Source: Burkholderiales bacterium Ga0077543
GTDB taxonomy: Bacteria > Pseudomonadota > Gammaproteobacteria > Burkholderiales > Burkholderiaceae_C
Direction: 5' to 3'
Assembly (NCBI GenBank): GCA_001464055.1
Contig: LNET01000056.1
Span: forward strand, 1-54,255
Length of the DNA: 54,255 nt
Shown piece by piece: positions 30,528-38,492 of the stretch. The notes beneath the pieces are model-generated. The model was not told where the DNA came from, did no database searches, and saw nothing but the letters and a program-made list of their open reading frames with translations. Both the position numbers and the translations under genes were made by a program. Positions within the stretch are counted from its first letter, which is position 1. Each line of letters starts with the position of its first letter.

Positions 30528-32681
30528 ATGAACCCGAACCTGTCCCTCACATTCCGCCTGGCCCCCCTGGCCGCGGCCAGCCTGCTGGCCACCTTGCCCG
30601 CCACCTGCTGGGCCCAAGCTGCCACCGCCACACCCCGGTCCGCCGGCAGCGTCGTCATCACCGGCAGCCCGGTGCAGCGCCTGGCGGCCGAGGCGCCGTA
30701 CGCCATCAGCGTCATCGACGCCGACGCCCTGCAGTCGGCCGGGCCGATGATCAACCTGAGCGAAGCCCTGGTGCAGGTGCCGGGCCTGGTGGTCAACAAC
30801 CGCGGCAACTACGCGCAGGACCTGCAGATCAGTTCGCGCGGCTTCGGCGCCCGCGCCGGCTTCGGCGTGCGCGGCCTGCGGCTGTACGCCGACGGCATAC
30901 CCGCCAGCGGGCCCGACGGCCAGGGGCAGGTGTCGCACTTCGACATCGCTGGCGCGCAGCGCGTGGAGGTGCTGCGCGGGCCGTTTTCCGTGCTCTACGG
31001 CAACAGCTCGGGCGGCGTGATTGCCATCTTCAGCGCCGCGCCCACGCAGCGGCAGTGGGACGCCGCGCTCGACGTCGGCAGCTTCGGCCTGCGCCAGGTG
31101 CGCGCCGGCCTGGCCGCACCGCTGGGCGGTGGCTTCGACCTGCGCCTGAGCGCATCGCAGATGCAGATCGACGGCTTCCGCCCGCAGAGCGAGGCCGAGA
31201 AGACCAGCGCCCAGGCCCGCCTGGGCTGGCGCGGCGAACGCGACAGCGTCACCGTGCTGCTGAACCACTTGGACCAGCCCGCCGACGACCCGCTGGGCCT
31301 GTCGCGCGAGCAGTTCGAGCTGGGCCCGGAGCAGACCGCGGCCGTGGCCACCCAGTTCGACACGCGCAAGACCACCCGCCAGACGCAGCTGGGCGCGAGC
31401 TGGCAGCACCGCTTCGACGAAGGGGCGCTGCGCGACAGCAACGTCGCTGTCTACAGCGGCGACCGCAGCGTCGCGCAGTGGCTGGCCATTCCCGCCGCCA
31501 CCCAGACCGCGGCCCGCCACGGCGGCGGCGTCATCGCCTTCGACCGCCGCTACAGCGGCGCCGACGCACGCCTGCGCTGGGCCTGGCCGCAGGCTGGCGT
31601 GGACCTGGTCACGGGCGCTACGCTGGAACGCCAGCGCGACGCCCGCCAGGGCTTCGAAAACTTCACCGGCCCGGTCGCCAACCCGGTGCTGGGCGTGACC
31701 GGCCGGCTGCGCCGCGACGAGACCAACCGCGCCGAGACGCGTGACCTCTATGCCCAGGGCGAGATCGCCTTCAGCCCCGCCGTGAGCGCCACACTGGGCG
31801 TGCGCAGCGGCCGGGTGGAGCTGTCGGCCGCCGACAACTTCCTGGCCAACGGCGACGACTCCGGCGCGCTGGAATTCAGCTACACCAACCCGGTGCTGGG
31901 CCTGCGCTGGCAGGCCGCGCCCGGCTTGCAGCTGTATGCCAGCCTGGCGCGCGGCTTCGAATCACCCACCCTGGGCGAACTGGCCTACCGCTCAGACGGC
32001 ACCGGTGGCTTCAACACCGGCCTGCAGGCGCAGACCAGCCGCCAGGGCGAAGTGGGTGTGAAGTGGCGCGCAGGCAGCATGAACCTGGAAGCCACGGTGT
32101 TCCAGGTGAACACCGACAACGAGATCGCCGTGGCCACCAATGCCGGCGGCCGGTCGGCCTTCCAGAACGTGGGGCGCACGCTGCGCCGTGGCGTCGAGGT
32201 GGGCGCCGGCTGGAAACCCGCCGGGCCGCTGCGGGCTCAGGTGTCGCTGGGCCTGCTCGAAGCCACCTACGAGGACAGCTTCCGCGTCTGCGCCGGCCTG
32301 CCCTGCAACGCGCCGACACTGGCCGTGCCGGCCGGCGGGCGCATCGCCGGTGCGCCGCGCGGCAATGCCTGGGGCGAACTGGTCTGGGCCGACAGCGCCT
32401 GGGGCGAATGGGGCCTGGAAATGCGCGGCACCGGCCGCGTGGCCGTGAATGACCGCAACACCGACTTCGCCTCCGGCTACGCCCTGGGCGCGCTGCGCTG
32501 GAGCAGGAGCTACGCGCTGGGCAGCGCCGGCGCGAAGATGACCTGGCTGCTGCGCTTGGACAACGTCTTCGACCGCGAACATGCCGGCAGCGTCATCGTC
32601 AACGACGCCAACGGCCGCTTCTTCGAGCCCGGCGCACCGCGCAGCGTGCTGCTGGCGCTGCGCGTGACCGGCGGGTTCTGA
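30528..32681 (+). CDS. TonB-dependent outer-membrane receptor, YncD/PqqU-like
   Basis: This 717-residue receptor has a signal peptide (cleavage after CWAQA, about residue 29), a plug domain with VINLSEAL-like MINLSEALVQVPGLVV, then NYAQDLQISSRGFGARAGFG, VRGLRLYADGIPASGPDGQG and VEVLRGPFSVLYGNSSGG, and a 22-strand barrel ending RSVLLALRVTGGF with the terminal Phe. The plug motifs closely follow E. coli YncD, now known as PqqU, which imports pyrroloquinoline quinone. The likeness is by memory and the substrate could differ. ATG at 30528 is chosen because it begins a good signal peptide; the frame is open further upstream into hutG. The gene converges on the AcoR-like regulator with only 10 bp between stops. 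Confidence 0.82.
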   Translation: MNPNLSLTFRLAPLAAASLLATLPATCWAQAATATPRSAGSVVITGSPVQRLAAEAPYAISVIDADALQSAGPMINLSEALVQVPGLVVNNRGNYAQDLQISSRGFGARAGFGVRGLRLYADGIPASGPDGQGQVSHFDIAGAQRVEVLRGPFSVLYGNSSGGVIAIFSAAPTQRQWDAALDVGSFGLRQVRAGLAAPLGGGFDLRLSASQMQIDGFRPQSEAEKTSAQARLGWRGERDSVTVLLNHLDQPADDPLGLSREQFELGPEQTAAVATQFDTRKTTRQTQLGASWQHRFDEGALRDSNVAVYSGDRSVAQWLAIPAATQTAARHGGGVIAFDRRYSGADARLRWAWPQAGVDLVTGATLERQRDARQGFENFTGPVANPVLGVTGRLRRDETNRAETRDLYAQGEIAFSPAVSATLGVRSGRVELSAADNFLANGDDSGALEFSYTNPVLGLRWQAAPGLQLYASLARGFESPTLGELAYRSDGTGGFNTGLQAQTSRQGEVGVKWRAGSMNLEATVFQVNTDNEIAVATNAGGRSAFQNVGRTLRRGVEVGAGWKPAGPLRAQVSLGLLEATYEDSFRVCAGLPCNAPTLAVPAGGRIAGAPRGNAWGELVWADSAWGEWGLEMRGTGRVAVNDRNTDFASGYALGALRWSRSYALGSAGAKMTWLLRLDNVFDREHAGSVIVNDANGRFFEPGAPRSVLLALRVTGGF

Positions 32682-32691
32682 ACAGGCAGGT

Positions 32692-34515
32692 TCAGCGCAG
32701 CCGGCGGTAGATGGTGTTGCGGCTGACGCCGAGCTGCCGCGCCGCCACCGAGATGTTGCCGCCGCAGGCCGCCACGGCGGTGCGGATGGCGTCGATCTCC
32801 AGATCGACCAGCGTGCGGGCGGCCGCGGCAGGTTCGTTCCGGGACCCATGATCCAGCTCGGCGAGGAAGTCTTCCGGCAGATGGCTGCGCTGCAGCGGGC
32901 TGGCCGGGCCCGCCAGGGCAAGCGCACTGCGCAGCACGTTGCGCAGCTGTCGCAGATTGCCCGGCCAGGCGTGGGCCTGCAGCAGGGCGAGCACATCGGC
33001 GGACAGATCCGTCGCCGGTCGGCCTTCATCCTGCAGCACCCGCGCGGCGAGCGCGGCCAGGTCGCTGCGCTGGCGCAGCGGTGGCAGTTTCAGCACCAGG
33101 CCGCTGATGTGGTGCAGCAGGTCTTCGCGAAACAGGCCGGCGTCGACGAACTCGCGCAGCGGACGCTGGCTGGCGCAGACCAGACCCGCCGGCGGTCGGG
33201 TCTGCAGCCGGTGCAGCAGCCGCGCCTGGGCTGACGCGCCCAGGCTGCCGACATCGCCGATGAACAGGGTTCCTGCACCCGCATCGAAGGCATCGCCTTC
33301 GGCCAGCGCTGCGCCGTTCAGGCTGACAAAGGGCTCGCCGGCCCGGCGCGAATCGCCGTGCATGGCCTGCGCCAGCAGACGCTTGCCGGTACCGGTTTCG
33401 CCCTGCAACAGCACGGCCATGTCGCTGTCGATGACGCGCCACAAGGTCGTCACCACGGCCAGCCATTGGGGGTCGCCGGTCAGCAGGTCGGCCAGGCCCG
33501 AGCTGACAGGTGAACCCGGCTGCGACGCGGCACGGCCAAGCGGTGAAGAAGCCCTTGCAGCCGGCGCAGACAGGGCTGATGGCTGCGGCGCCAGAGCCGC
33601 GCCCGCCGGCTTGGCCGCCCAGGTGGGCCAGCTGAAGCGGGCCTGCAGATGGAAGACCAGGCCGCCTGGCCCGCGCGCTGCCAGGGGCGTGGCCAGCGGA
33701 CTGCGGAAACGGTCGACCAGCGCGGCGACGCTGGTGCCGAAGAGTCCATCCAGCGTCTGCATGCGCAAGGCCATGCCAGACAGACCCAGCTGCTCCAGCG
33801 CACCCCGGTTGGCCCCGACGATGCGGCCTTCGGCGCTCACCGCCAGGATGCCTTCCATCAGCGTGCCGATGAATTCCAGGCGGCCGTGGAAGTGCAGCCG
33901 CATGACGTCGCGGTGGTCGTCGCTGAGCCAGTGGTTCTCGATCATGCGCGCCGACATGCGCACCAGCGCCATGGTGTGCTGGTGGTAGCTGCGCGCGTCG
34001 CTCGTCACGTCCAGCACCCCCAGGATGCTGCCGCGCGGGTCGAGGATGGGCGCGGCCGAACAGGTGAGGAAATGGTTGGCGTGCATGAAGTGCTCGTCGG
34101 CATGCACCCGGGTCGGCTGCTCGTCGATCAGGGCCGTGCCGATGGCGTTGGTGCCCTTGCTCTGCTCGGCCCAGTTCACGCCCGGCTGCAGCGCCACCTT
34201 CTGCGCCCGGCCCATGAAGTCGTCGTCGCCCACCGAATGCAGGATGGTGCCGGTGTCGTCGCACAGCAGGACCATGCTGTCGGTGCCGGCGATCTGGTCG
34301 AACAGCATCTCCATCACCGGTGCGGCGTGGGTGTGCAGGCGTTGCTGGCGCTCGCGCGCCAGCGTCAGTTCGCTGCGCGCCAGCGGCACGTGCTCGGGCC
34401 GGGCAATGCGCGACAGGCCCAGCGCCGCACAGCGTTCGTGCGACTGCTGGATCGCCCCCGGGTGCTGGCCGGCCAGGGCCAGCGGGCGGCGAGGTGGATG
34501 CGGGGGGGTGGCCAT
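32692..34515 (-). CDS. AcoR-like regulator lacking the GAFTGA loop
   Basis: The 607-residue protein has the AcoR plan: an N-terminal GAF region (PGVNWAEQSKGTNAIGTAL, AAPILDPRGSILGVLDVTSD), a PAS-like region, an AAA+ domain and a Fis-type HTH at the end (ISVAARQLGVSRNTIYRRL). Walker A is intact (GETGTGK, 372-378). The segment that normally contains ELFG and the sigma-54 contact loop GAFTGA is missing: FVSLNGAALAEGDAF runs directly to AGTLFIGDVGS. The Walker B Asp-Glu pair is replaced by Gly420-Asp421. It is therefore unlikely to activate sigma-54 promoters in the usual way and may act as a ligand-responsive DNA-binding factor. ATG at 34515 follows GGAGA at proper spacing. The target genes are not obvious. 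Confidence 0.85.
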   Translation of the reverse strand: MATPPHPPRRPLALAGQHPGAIQQSHERCAALGLSRIARPEHVPLARSELTLARERQQRLHTHAAPVMEMLFDQIAGTDSMVLLCDDTGTILHSVGDDDFMGRAQKVALQPGVNWAEQSKGTNAIGTALIDEQPTRVHADEHFMHANHFLTCSAAPILDPRGSILGVLDVTSDARSYHQHTMALVRMSARMIENHWLSDDHRDVMRLHFHGRLEFIGTLMEGILAVSAEGRIVGANRGALEQLGLSGMALRMQTLDGLFGTSVAALVDRFRSPLATPLAARGPGGLVFHLQARFSWPTWAAKPAGAALAPQPSALSAPAARASSPLGRAASQPGSPVSSGLADLLTGDPQWLAVVTTLWRVIDSDMAVLLQGETGTGKRLLAQAMHGDSRRAGEPFVSLNGAALAEGDAFDAGAGTLFIGDVGSLGASAQARLLHRLQTRPPAGLVCASQRPLREFVDAGLFREDLLHHISGLVLKLPPLRQRSDLAALAARVLQDEGRPATDLSADVLALLQAHAWPGNLRQLRNVLRSALALAGPASPLQRSHLPEDFLAELDHGSRNEPAAAARTLVDLEIDAIRTAVAACGGNISVAARQLGVSRNTIYRRLR

Positions 34516-34666
34516 GGCTGTCTCCAATGGGCAATGCCGGTTCTCTGTGGAGCCTTGACATCGTGAACGCGGAACAAGCGTGATGTTAGGCCGGGCCGGC
34601 GCCGGCCTGCAGGGCGGCTTCGACAGCCCGCTGTTGCAAGCCGCGCCAGCCACCCGTATCATGGAA

Positions 34667-34683
34667 GTATGCGCAAAGCATAC
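34667..34683. promoter_or_regulatory. Palindromic operator candidate upstream of vapB
   Basis: GTATGC and GCATAC form a perfect 6-bp inverted repeat with 5 bp between, 40 bp before the preferred antitoxin start. Type II antitoxins bind such palindromes to control their own operon; binding here is inferred. Confidence 0.5.
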
Positions 34684-34722
34684 ATACCTGATTCGTCAGA
34701 TCTCCACCGAGATTCCCGCACG

Positions 34723-34983
34723 ATGCCGCAGCCCGCCATGGAGGCCACCGTCGCCGAACGCGGCCAGATCACCCTGCCCAAGGCCGTGCGTGACGCCTTG
34801 GGCCTGACCAAGGGCAGCAAGCTCAAGGTCGAGCTCGACGGCGGGCGCATCGTGCTGCGCAAGGACGTCGACGACGCGCTGTCCCGGGTTCGCGGGCGCT
34901 TCAAGCTGCCAGCGGGCGTGACCACCGACGACGTCATGCGCGAATTGCGCGGTCGCGCCCCAGGCGACCCGGTCGACATCTGA
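34723..34983 (+). CDS. vapB: AbrB/MazE-fold antitoxin (VapB type)
   Basis: This 86-residue protein has the swapped-hairpin AbrB DNA-binding motif VAERGQITLPKAVRDALGL followed by GSKLKVELDGGRIVLRK. A C-terminal tail (LPAGVTTDDVMRELRG) would wrap the toxin. ATG at 34723 is preferred; an ATG at 34669 would place the operator-like palindrome inside the gene, and an ATG at 34738 is also possible. The PIN toxin gene begins 10 bp downstream. It should neutralise VapC and repress the operon at 34667-34683. Confidence 0.82.
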   Translation: MPQPAMEATVAERGQITLPKAVRDALGLTKGSKLKVELDGGRIVLRKDVDDALSRVRGRFKLPAGVTTDDVMRELRGRAPGDPVDI

Positions 34984-34993
34984 AGGCCGTGCC

Positions 34994-35413
34994 TTGATCG
35001 CTGTCGACACCTCGGTGCTCGTGGACCTGCTCGGCGACGACAGCCGTGCCGATGCCGCCGAGGTCTGTCTGCGCGACGCCCTGTCGCTGGGCCCGGTCGT
35101 CACCTGCTCGGTGGTCGTCAGTGAAGTGGTGGCGGGCCTGGGACACAGCTCGCAGATCATCGACACGCTCGAAGAGATGGGCCTGGGCTATTCCCCCCTG
35201 GAACTGCGTTCGGCGGCACGCGCCGGCGAAATGCAGCGGCGCTACAACGAACGCCTGAAGGCGGCCAAACGCTCCCCAGCCCCGCGGCGCACAGTGCCGG
35301 ACTTCCTGATCGGCGCCCATGCCCTGCTGCAATGTCAGGGCCTGATCACCCGCGACGCGGGCTTCTTCCGCGACTACTTCAAAGGTCTCAAGGTCATCGT
35401 GCCGAAAGACTGA
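34994..35413 (+). CDS. vapC: PIN-domain ribonuclease toxin (VapC type)
   Basis: This 139-residue PIN-domain protein has acidic active-site residues in IAVDTSVLVDLL (Asp5), VVSEVVAGLG (Glu), TVPDFLIGAHAL (Asp) and LITRDAGFF (Asp). VapC toxins cut tRNA or rRNA when freed from VapB. TTG at 34994 is the only start that leaves the first strand and Asp5 intact; it lies 10 bp after vapB. Its stop is 36 bp before acnB in the same direction with no terminator between, so the toxin pair may share transcripts with acnB. Confidence 0.85.
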   Translation: MIAVDTSVLVDLLGDDSRADAAEVCLRDALSLGPVVTCSVVVSEVVAGLGHSSQIIDTLEEMGLGYSPLELRSAARAGEMQRRYNERLKAAKRSPAPRRTVPDFLIGAHALLQCQGLITRDAGFFRDYFKGLKVIVPKD

Positions 35414-35449
35414 AGCCCCGCCACTTTCCGCCCCTTACCGGAGTCTTCC

Positions 35450-38038
35450 ATGCTGCAAGCCTATCGCCAACACACCGCCGAACGCGCCGCGCTCAGCATT
35501 CCGCCACTGCCGCTGGATGCGAAGCAGGTGGCCGCGCTGGTCGAACTCATCAAGGCCCCGCCGGCGGGTGAAGAAGGCTTTCTGCTCGAACTGCTGACGC
35601 ACCGTGTGCCCCCGGGCGTGGACGACGCGGCCAAGGTCAAGGCCAGCTTCCTGGCCGCCGTGGCCCATGGCGACATTGCCGTGCCGACGATCGACAAGGC
35701 CAAGGCCACCGAACTGCTGGGCACGATGGTGGGGGGCTACAACGTGCACCCGTTGATCGAACTGCTGGACGACGCCGCGGTAGCGCCGGTGGCCGCACAA
35801 GGCCTGAAGAAGACGCTCTTGATGTTCGACTTCTTCAACGACGTCGCGGCCAAGGCCAAGGCCGGCAACACCCACGCCCAGGGCGTGATGAAGAGCTGGG
35901 CCGAAGGCGAGTGGTTCACCAGCCGCCCCGAGGTGCCGCAAACCATCACCGTCACCGTCTTCAAGGTGCCTGGCGAGACCAACACCGACGACCTGAGCCC
36001 CGCGCCCGACGCCTGGAGCCGCCCGGACATCCCCCTGCACTACCTGGCGATGCTGAAGAACACGCGCCAGGGTGCGGCCTTCGTGCCCGAGGAAGACGGC
36101 AAGCGCGGCCCGATGCAGTTCATCGACGACCTGAAGAAAAAGGGCCACCTGGTGGCTTACGTCGGCGACGTGGTGGGCACTGGCTCATCACGCAAGAGCG
36201 CCACCAACAGCGTGATCTGGGCCACGGGGCAGGACATCCCGTTTGTCCCCAACAAGAGGTTTGGCGGCGTCACGCTGGGCGGCAAGATCGCGCCGATCTT
36301 CTTCAACACCCAGGAAGACAGCGGCGCGCTGCCGATCGAGGTGGATGTGACGGCGCTGGAGATGGGCGACGTCATCGACATCCAGCCCTACGCCGGCAAG
36401 ATCCTGAAAAACGGAGCGCTCGTCACCGAGTTCAAGCTGCGCAGCGAGGTGCTGTTCGACGAAGTGCGCGCCGGCGGCCGCATCAACCTGATCATCGGCC
36501 GCAGCCTCACCGCCAAGGCGCGTGACTTCCTGGGCCTGCCCGCCAGCACCCTGTTCCGGTTGCCGCAGCCGCCGGCCACCACGAAGGCCGGCTACACGCT
36601 GGCGCAGAAGATGGTGGGCCGCGCCTGCGGCCTGCCGGAAGGCCAGGGCATGCGCCCCGGCACCTACTGCGAACCGCGCATGACCAGCGTCGGCAGCCAG
36701 GACACCACCGGCCCGATGACGCGCGACGAACTGAAGGACCTGGCCTGCCTGGGCTTCAGCGCCGACCTGGTGATGCAGAGCTTCTGCCACACCGCCGCCT
36801 ACCCCAAGTCGGTGGACGTGAAGACGCACCGCGAGCTGCCGGCCTTCATCAGCAACCGCGGCGGCATCAGCCTGAAGCCGGGCGACGGCGTCATCCACAG
36901 CTGGCTGAACCGCATGCTGCTGCCCGACACCGTGGGCACGGGCGGCGACAGCCACACGCGCTTCCCCATCGGCATCAGCTTCCCGGCCGGCAGCGGCCTG
37001 GTGGCCTTCGGCGCCGCCACGGGCGTGATGCCGCTGGACATGCCTGAGAGTGTGCTGGTGCGCTTCAAGGGCCAGATGCAGCCGGGCATCACGCTGCGCG
37101 ACCTGGTGCACGCCATTCCGCTCTACGCCATCAAGCAAGGCCTATTGACGGTTGCCAAGGCCGGCAAGGTCAACGCCTTCAGCGGCCGCATCCTGGAAAT
37201 CGAAGGCCTGCCCGACCTGAAGGTGGAACAGGCCTTCGAGCTGAGCGATGCATCGGCCGAACGCAGCGCCGCCGGCTGCAGCATCCGCCTGAACAAGGAG
37301 CCGATCATCGAATACCTCAACAGCAACATCGTGCTGCTGAAGAACATGATTGCCCAGGGCTACCAGGACAAGCGCAGCCTGGAGCGGCGCATCGCCAAGA
37401 TGCAGGAATGGCTGGCCGCACCCACCCTGCTGCAGCCCGATGCCGACGCCGAATACGCGCACACCATCGAGATCGACCTGGCCGACATCAAGGAACCCAT
37501 CCTCTGCTGCCCGAACGACCCGGACGACGCGAAGTTCCTGAGTGAAGTGGCCGGCACGAAGATCGACGAGGCCTTCATCGGCAGCTGCATGACCAACATC
37601 GGCCACTTCCGCGCCGCCAGCAAGCTGCTGGAAGGCAAGCGCGACATCCCGGTGAAGCTGTGGGTGGCCCCCCCCACCAAGATGGACGCGGCCGAGCTGA
37701 CGAAGGAAGGCCACTACGCCAACTTCGGCAGCGCCGGCGCACGCACCGAAATGCCCGGCTGCAGCCTGTGCATGGGCAACCAGGCCCAGGTGCGCGAAGG
37801 CGCCACGGTGGTGAGCACCAGCACGCGCAACTTCCCCAACCGGCTGGGCAAGAACACCAATGTGTTCCTCGCTTCGGCCGAACTCGCAGCCATCGCCAGC
37901 AAGCTGGGCCGGCTGCCCACGGTGGCCGAATACCACGCCGACATGGGCGTGATCAACGCCGACGGGGCCAAGGTCTACCGCTACATGAACTTCGACCAGA
38001 TCGAGGAGTACGCGGACGTGGCCAAGGAAGTCGCGTAA
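35450..38038 (+). CDS. acnB: Aconitate hydratase B
   Basis: This 862-residue enzyme converts citrate to isocitrate in the TCA cycle with a [4Fe-4S] cluster. It starts with the AcnB-specific HEAT-like domain ([33 protein letters not shown]) followed by the swivel domain ([31 protein letters not shown]) and the cluster domain with [27 protein letters not shown] and [13 protein letters not shown], which supply the three cluster Cys. The length fits AcnB (about 865). ATG at 35450 is preceded by CGGAG. In E. coli AcnB loses its cluster when iron is low and binds mRNA; whether this holds here is not shown. Confidence 0.95.
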   Translation: MLQAYRQHTAERAALSIPPLPLDAKQVAALVELIKAPPAGEEGFLLELLTHRVPPGVDDAAKVKASFLAAVAHGDIAVPTIDKAKATELLGTMVGGYNVHPLIELLDDAAVAPVAAQGLKKTLLMFDFFNDVAAKAKAGNTHAQGVMKSWAEGEWFTSRPEVPQTITVTVFKVPGETNTDDLSPAPDAWSRPDIPLHYLAMLKNTRQGAAFVPEEDGKRGPMQFIDDLKKKGHLVAYVGDVVGTGSSRKSATNSVIWATGQDIPFVPNKRFGGVTLGGKIAPIFFNTQEDSGALPIEVDVTALEMGDVIDIQPYAGKILKNGALVTEFKLRSEVLFDEVRAGGRINLIIGRSLTAKARDFLGLPASTLFRLPQPPATTKAGYTLAQKMVGRACGLPEGQGMRPGTYCEPRMTSVGSQDTTGPMTRDELKDLACLGFSADLVMQSFCHTAAYPKSVDVKTHRELPAFISNRGGISLKPGDGVIHSWLNRMLLPDTVGTGGDSHTRFPIGISFPAGSGLVAFGAATGVMPLDMPESVLVRFKGQMQPGITLRDLVHAIPLYAIKQGLLTVAKAGKVNAFSGRILEIEGLPDLKVEQAFELSDASAERSAAGCSIRLNKEPIIEYLNSNIVLLKNMIAQGYQDKRSLERRIAKMQEWLAAPTLLQPDADAEYAHTIEIDLADIKEPILCCPNDPDDAKFLSEVAGTKIDEAFIGSCMTNIGHFRAASKLLEGKRDIPVKLWVAPPTKMDAAELTKEGHYANFGSAGARTEMPGCSLCMGNQAQVREGATVVSTSTRNFPNRLGKNTNVFLASAELAAIASKLGRLPTVAEYHADMGVINADGAKVYRYMNFDQIEEYADVAKEVA

Positions 38039-38492
38039 GGCGGGGCATCCTGGAACCGGCGGTCGCCCGAGCCTGATCGGCTGTTGAGCCCGCACTGGCG
38101 CGGCCTTGCAGCACGTCAGGGCTGCGGAGCAGCAGTTCAATGACCTGGACCGCTGGGGCTGCCGGCGACGGAGTCACTGTCGGCTTGAGGTCCAGTGGCC
38201 GTTCGAAACACCTGTGCGCCGGCTTGCTTCGGTTGACGAGACCGCAATGCCCGAGCCGGCAGGGACATTGGGTGCCGCAGCCGAGTCGACCGGCTGCGAG
38301 CCCGCCTGTTGTGCTCCGACAACGTCGCGAGGCGATCGCCTCTGAATAGGCATGGGAAGTGGGCTTGGCGTCACCCCGAGCCTATGCGCCTGCCGCCAGA
38401 ATCCATCGGACCCTTTGTGTGCAGAGCTGGCGAATTCACCGGCCTGTGAACCAGAGGGCGTCCCTTTGACCATCATTGCAGGAGTGAGAGTC
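38039..38492. other. Long intergenic region before TonB-dependent receptor
   Basis: About 450 bp without a supported gene. Short frames on both strands have no recognisable motif. It contains the 14-bp perfect palindrome GAGGCGATCGCCTC at 38329-38342, and should contain the promoter of the downstream receptor; no clear -35/-10 pair is seen. Base composition is slightly lower in GC near the receptor start. Confidence 0.4.
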
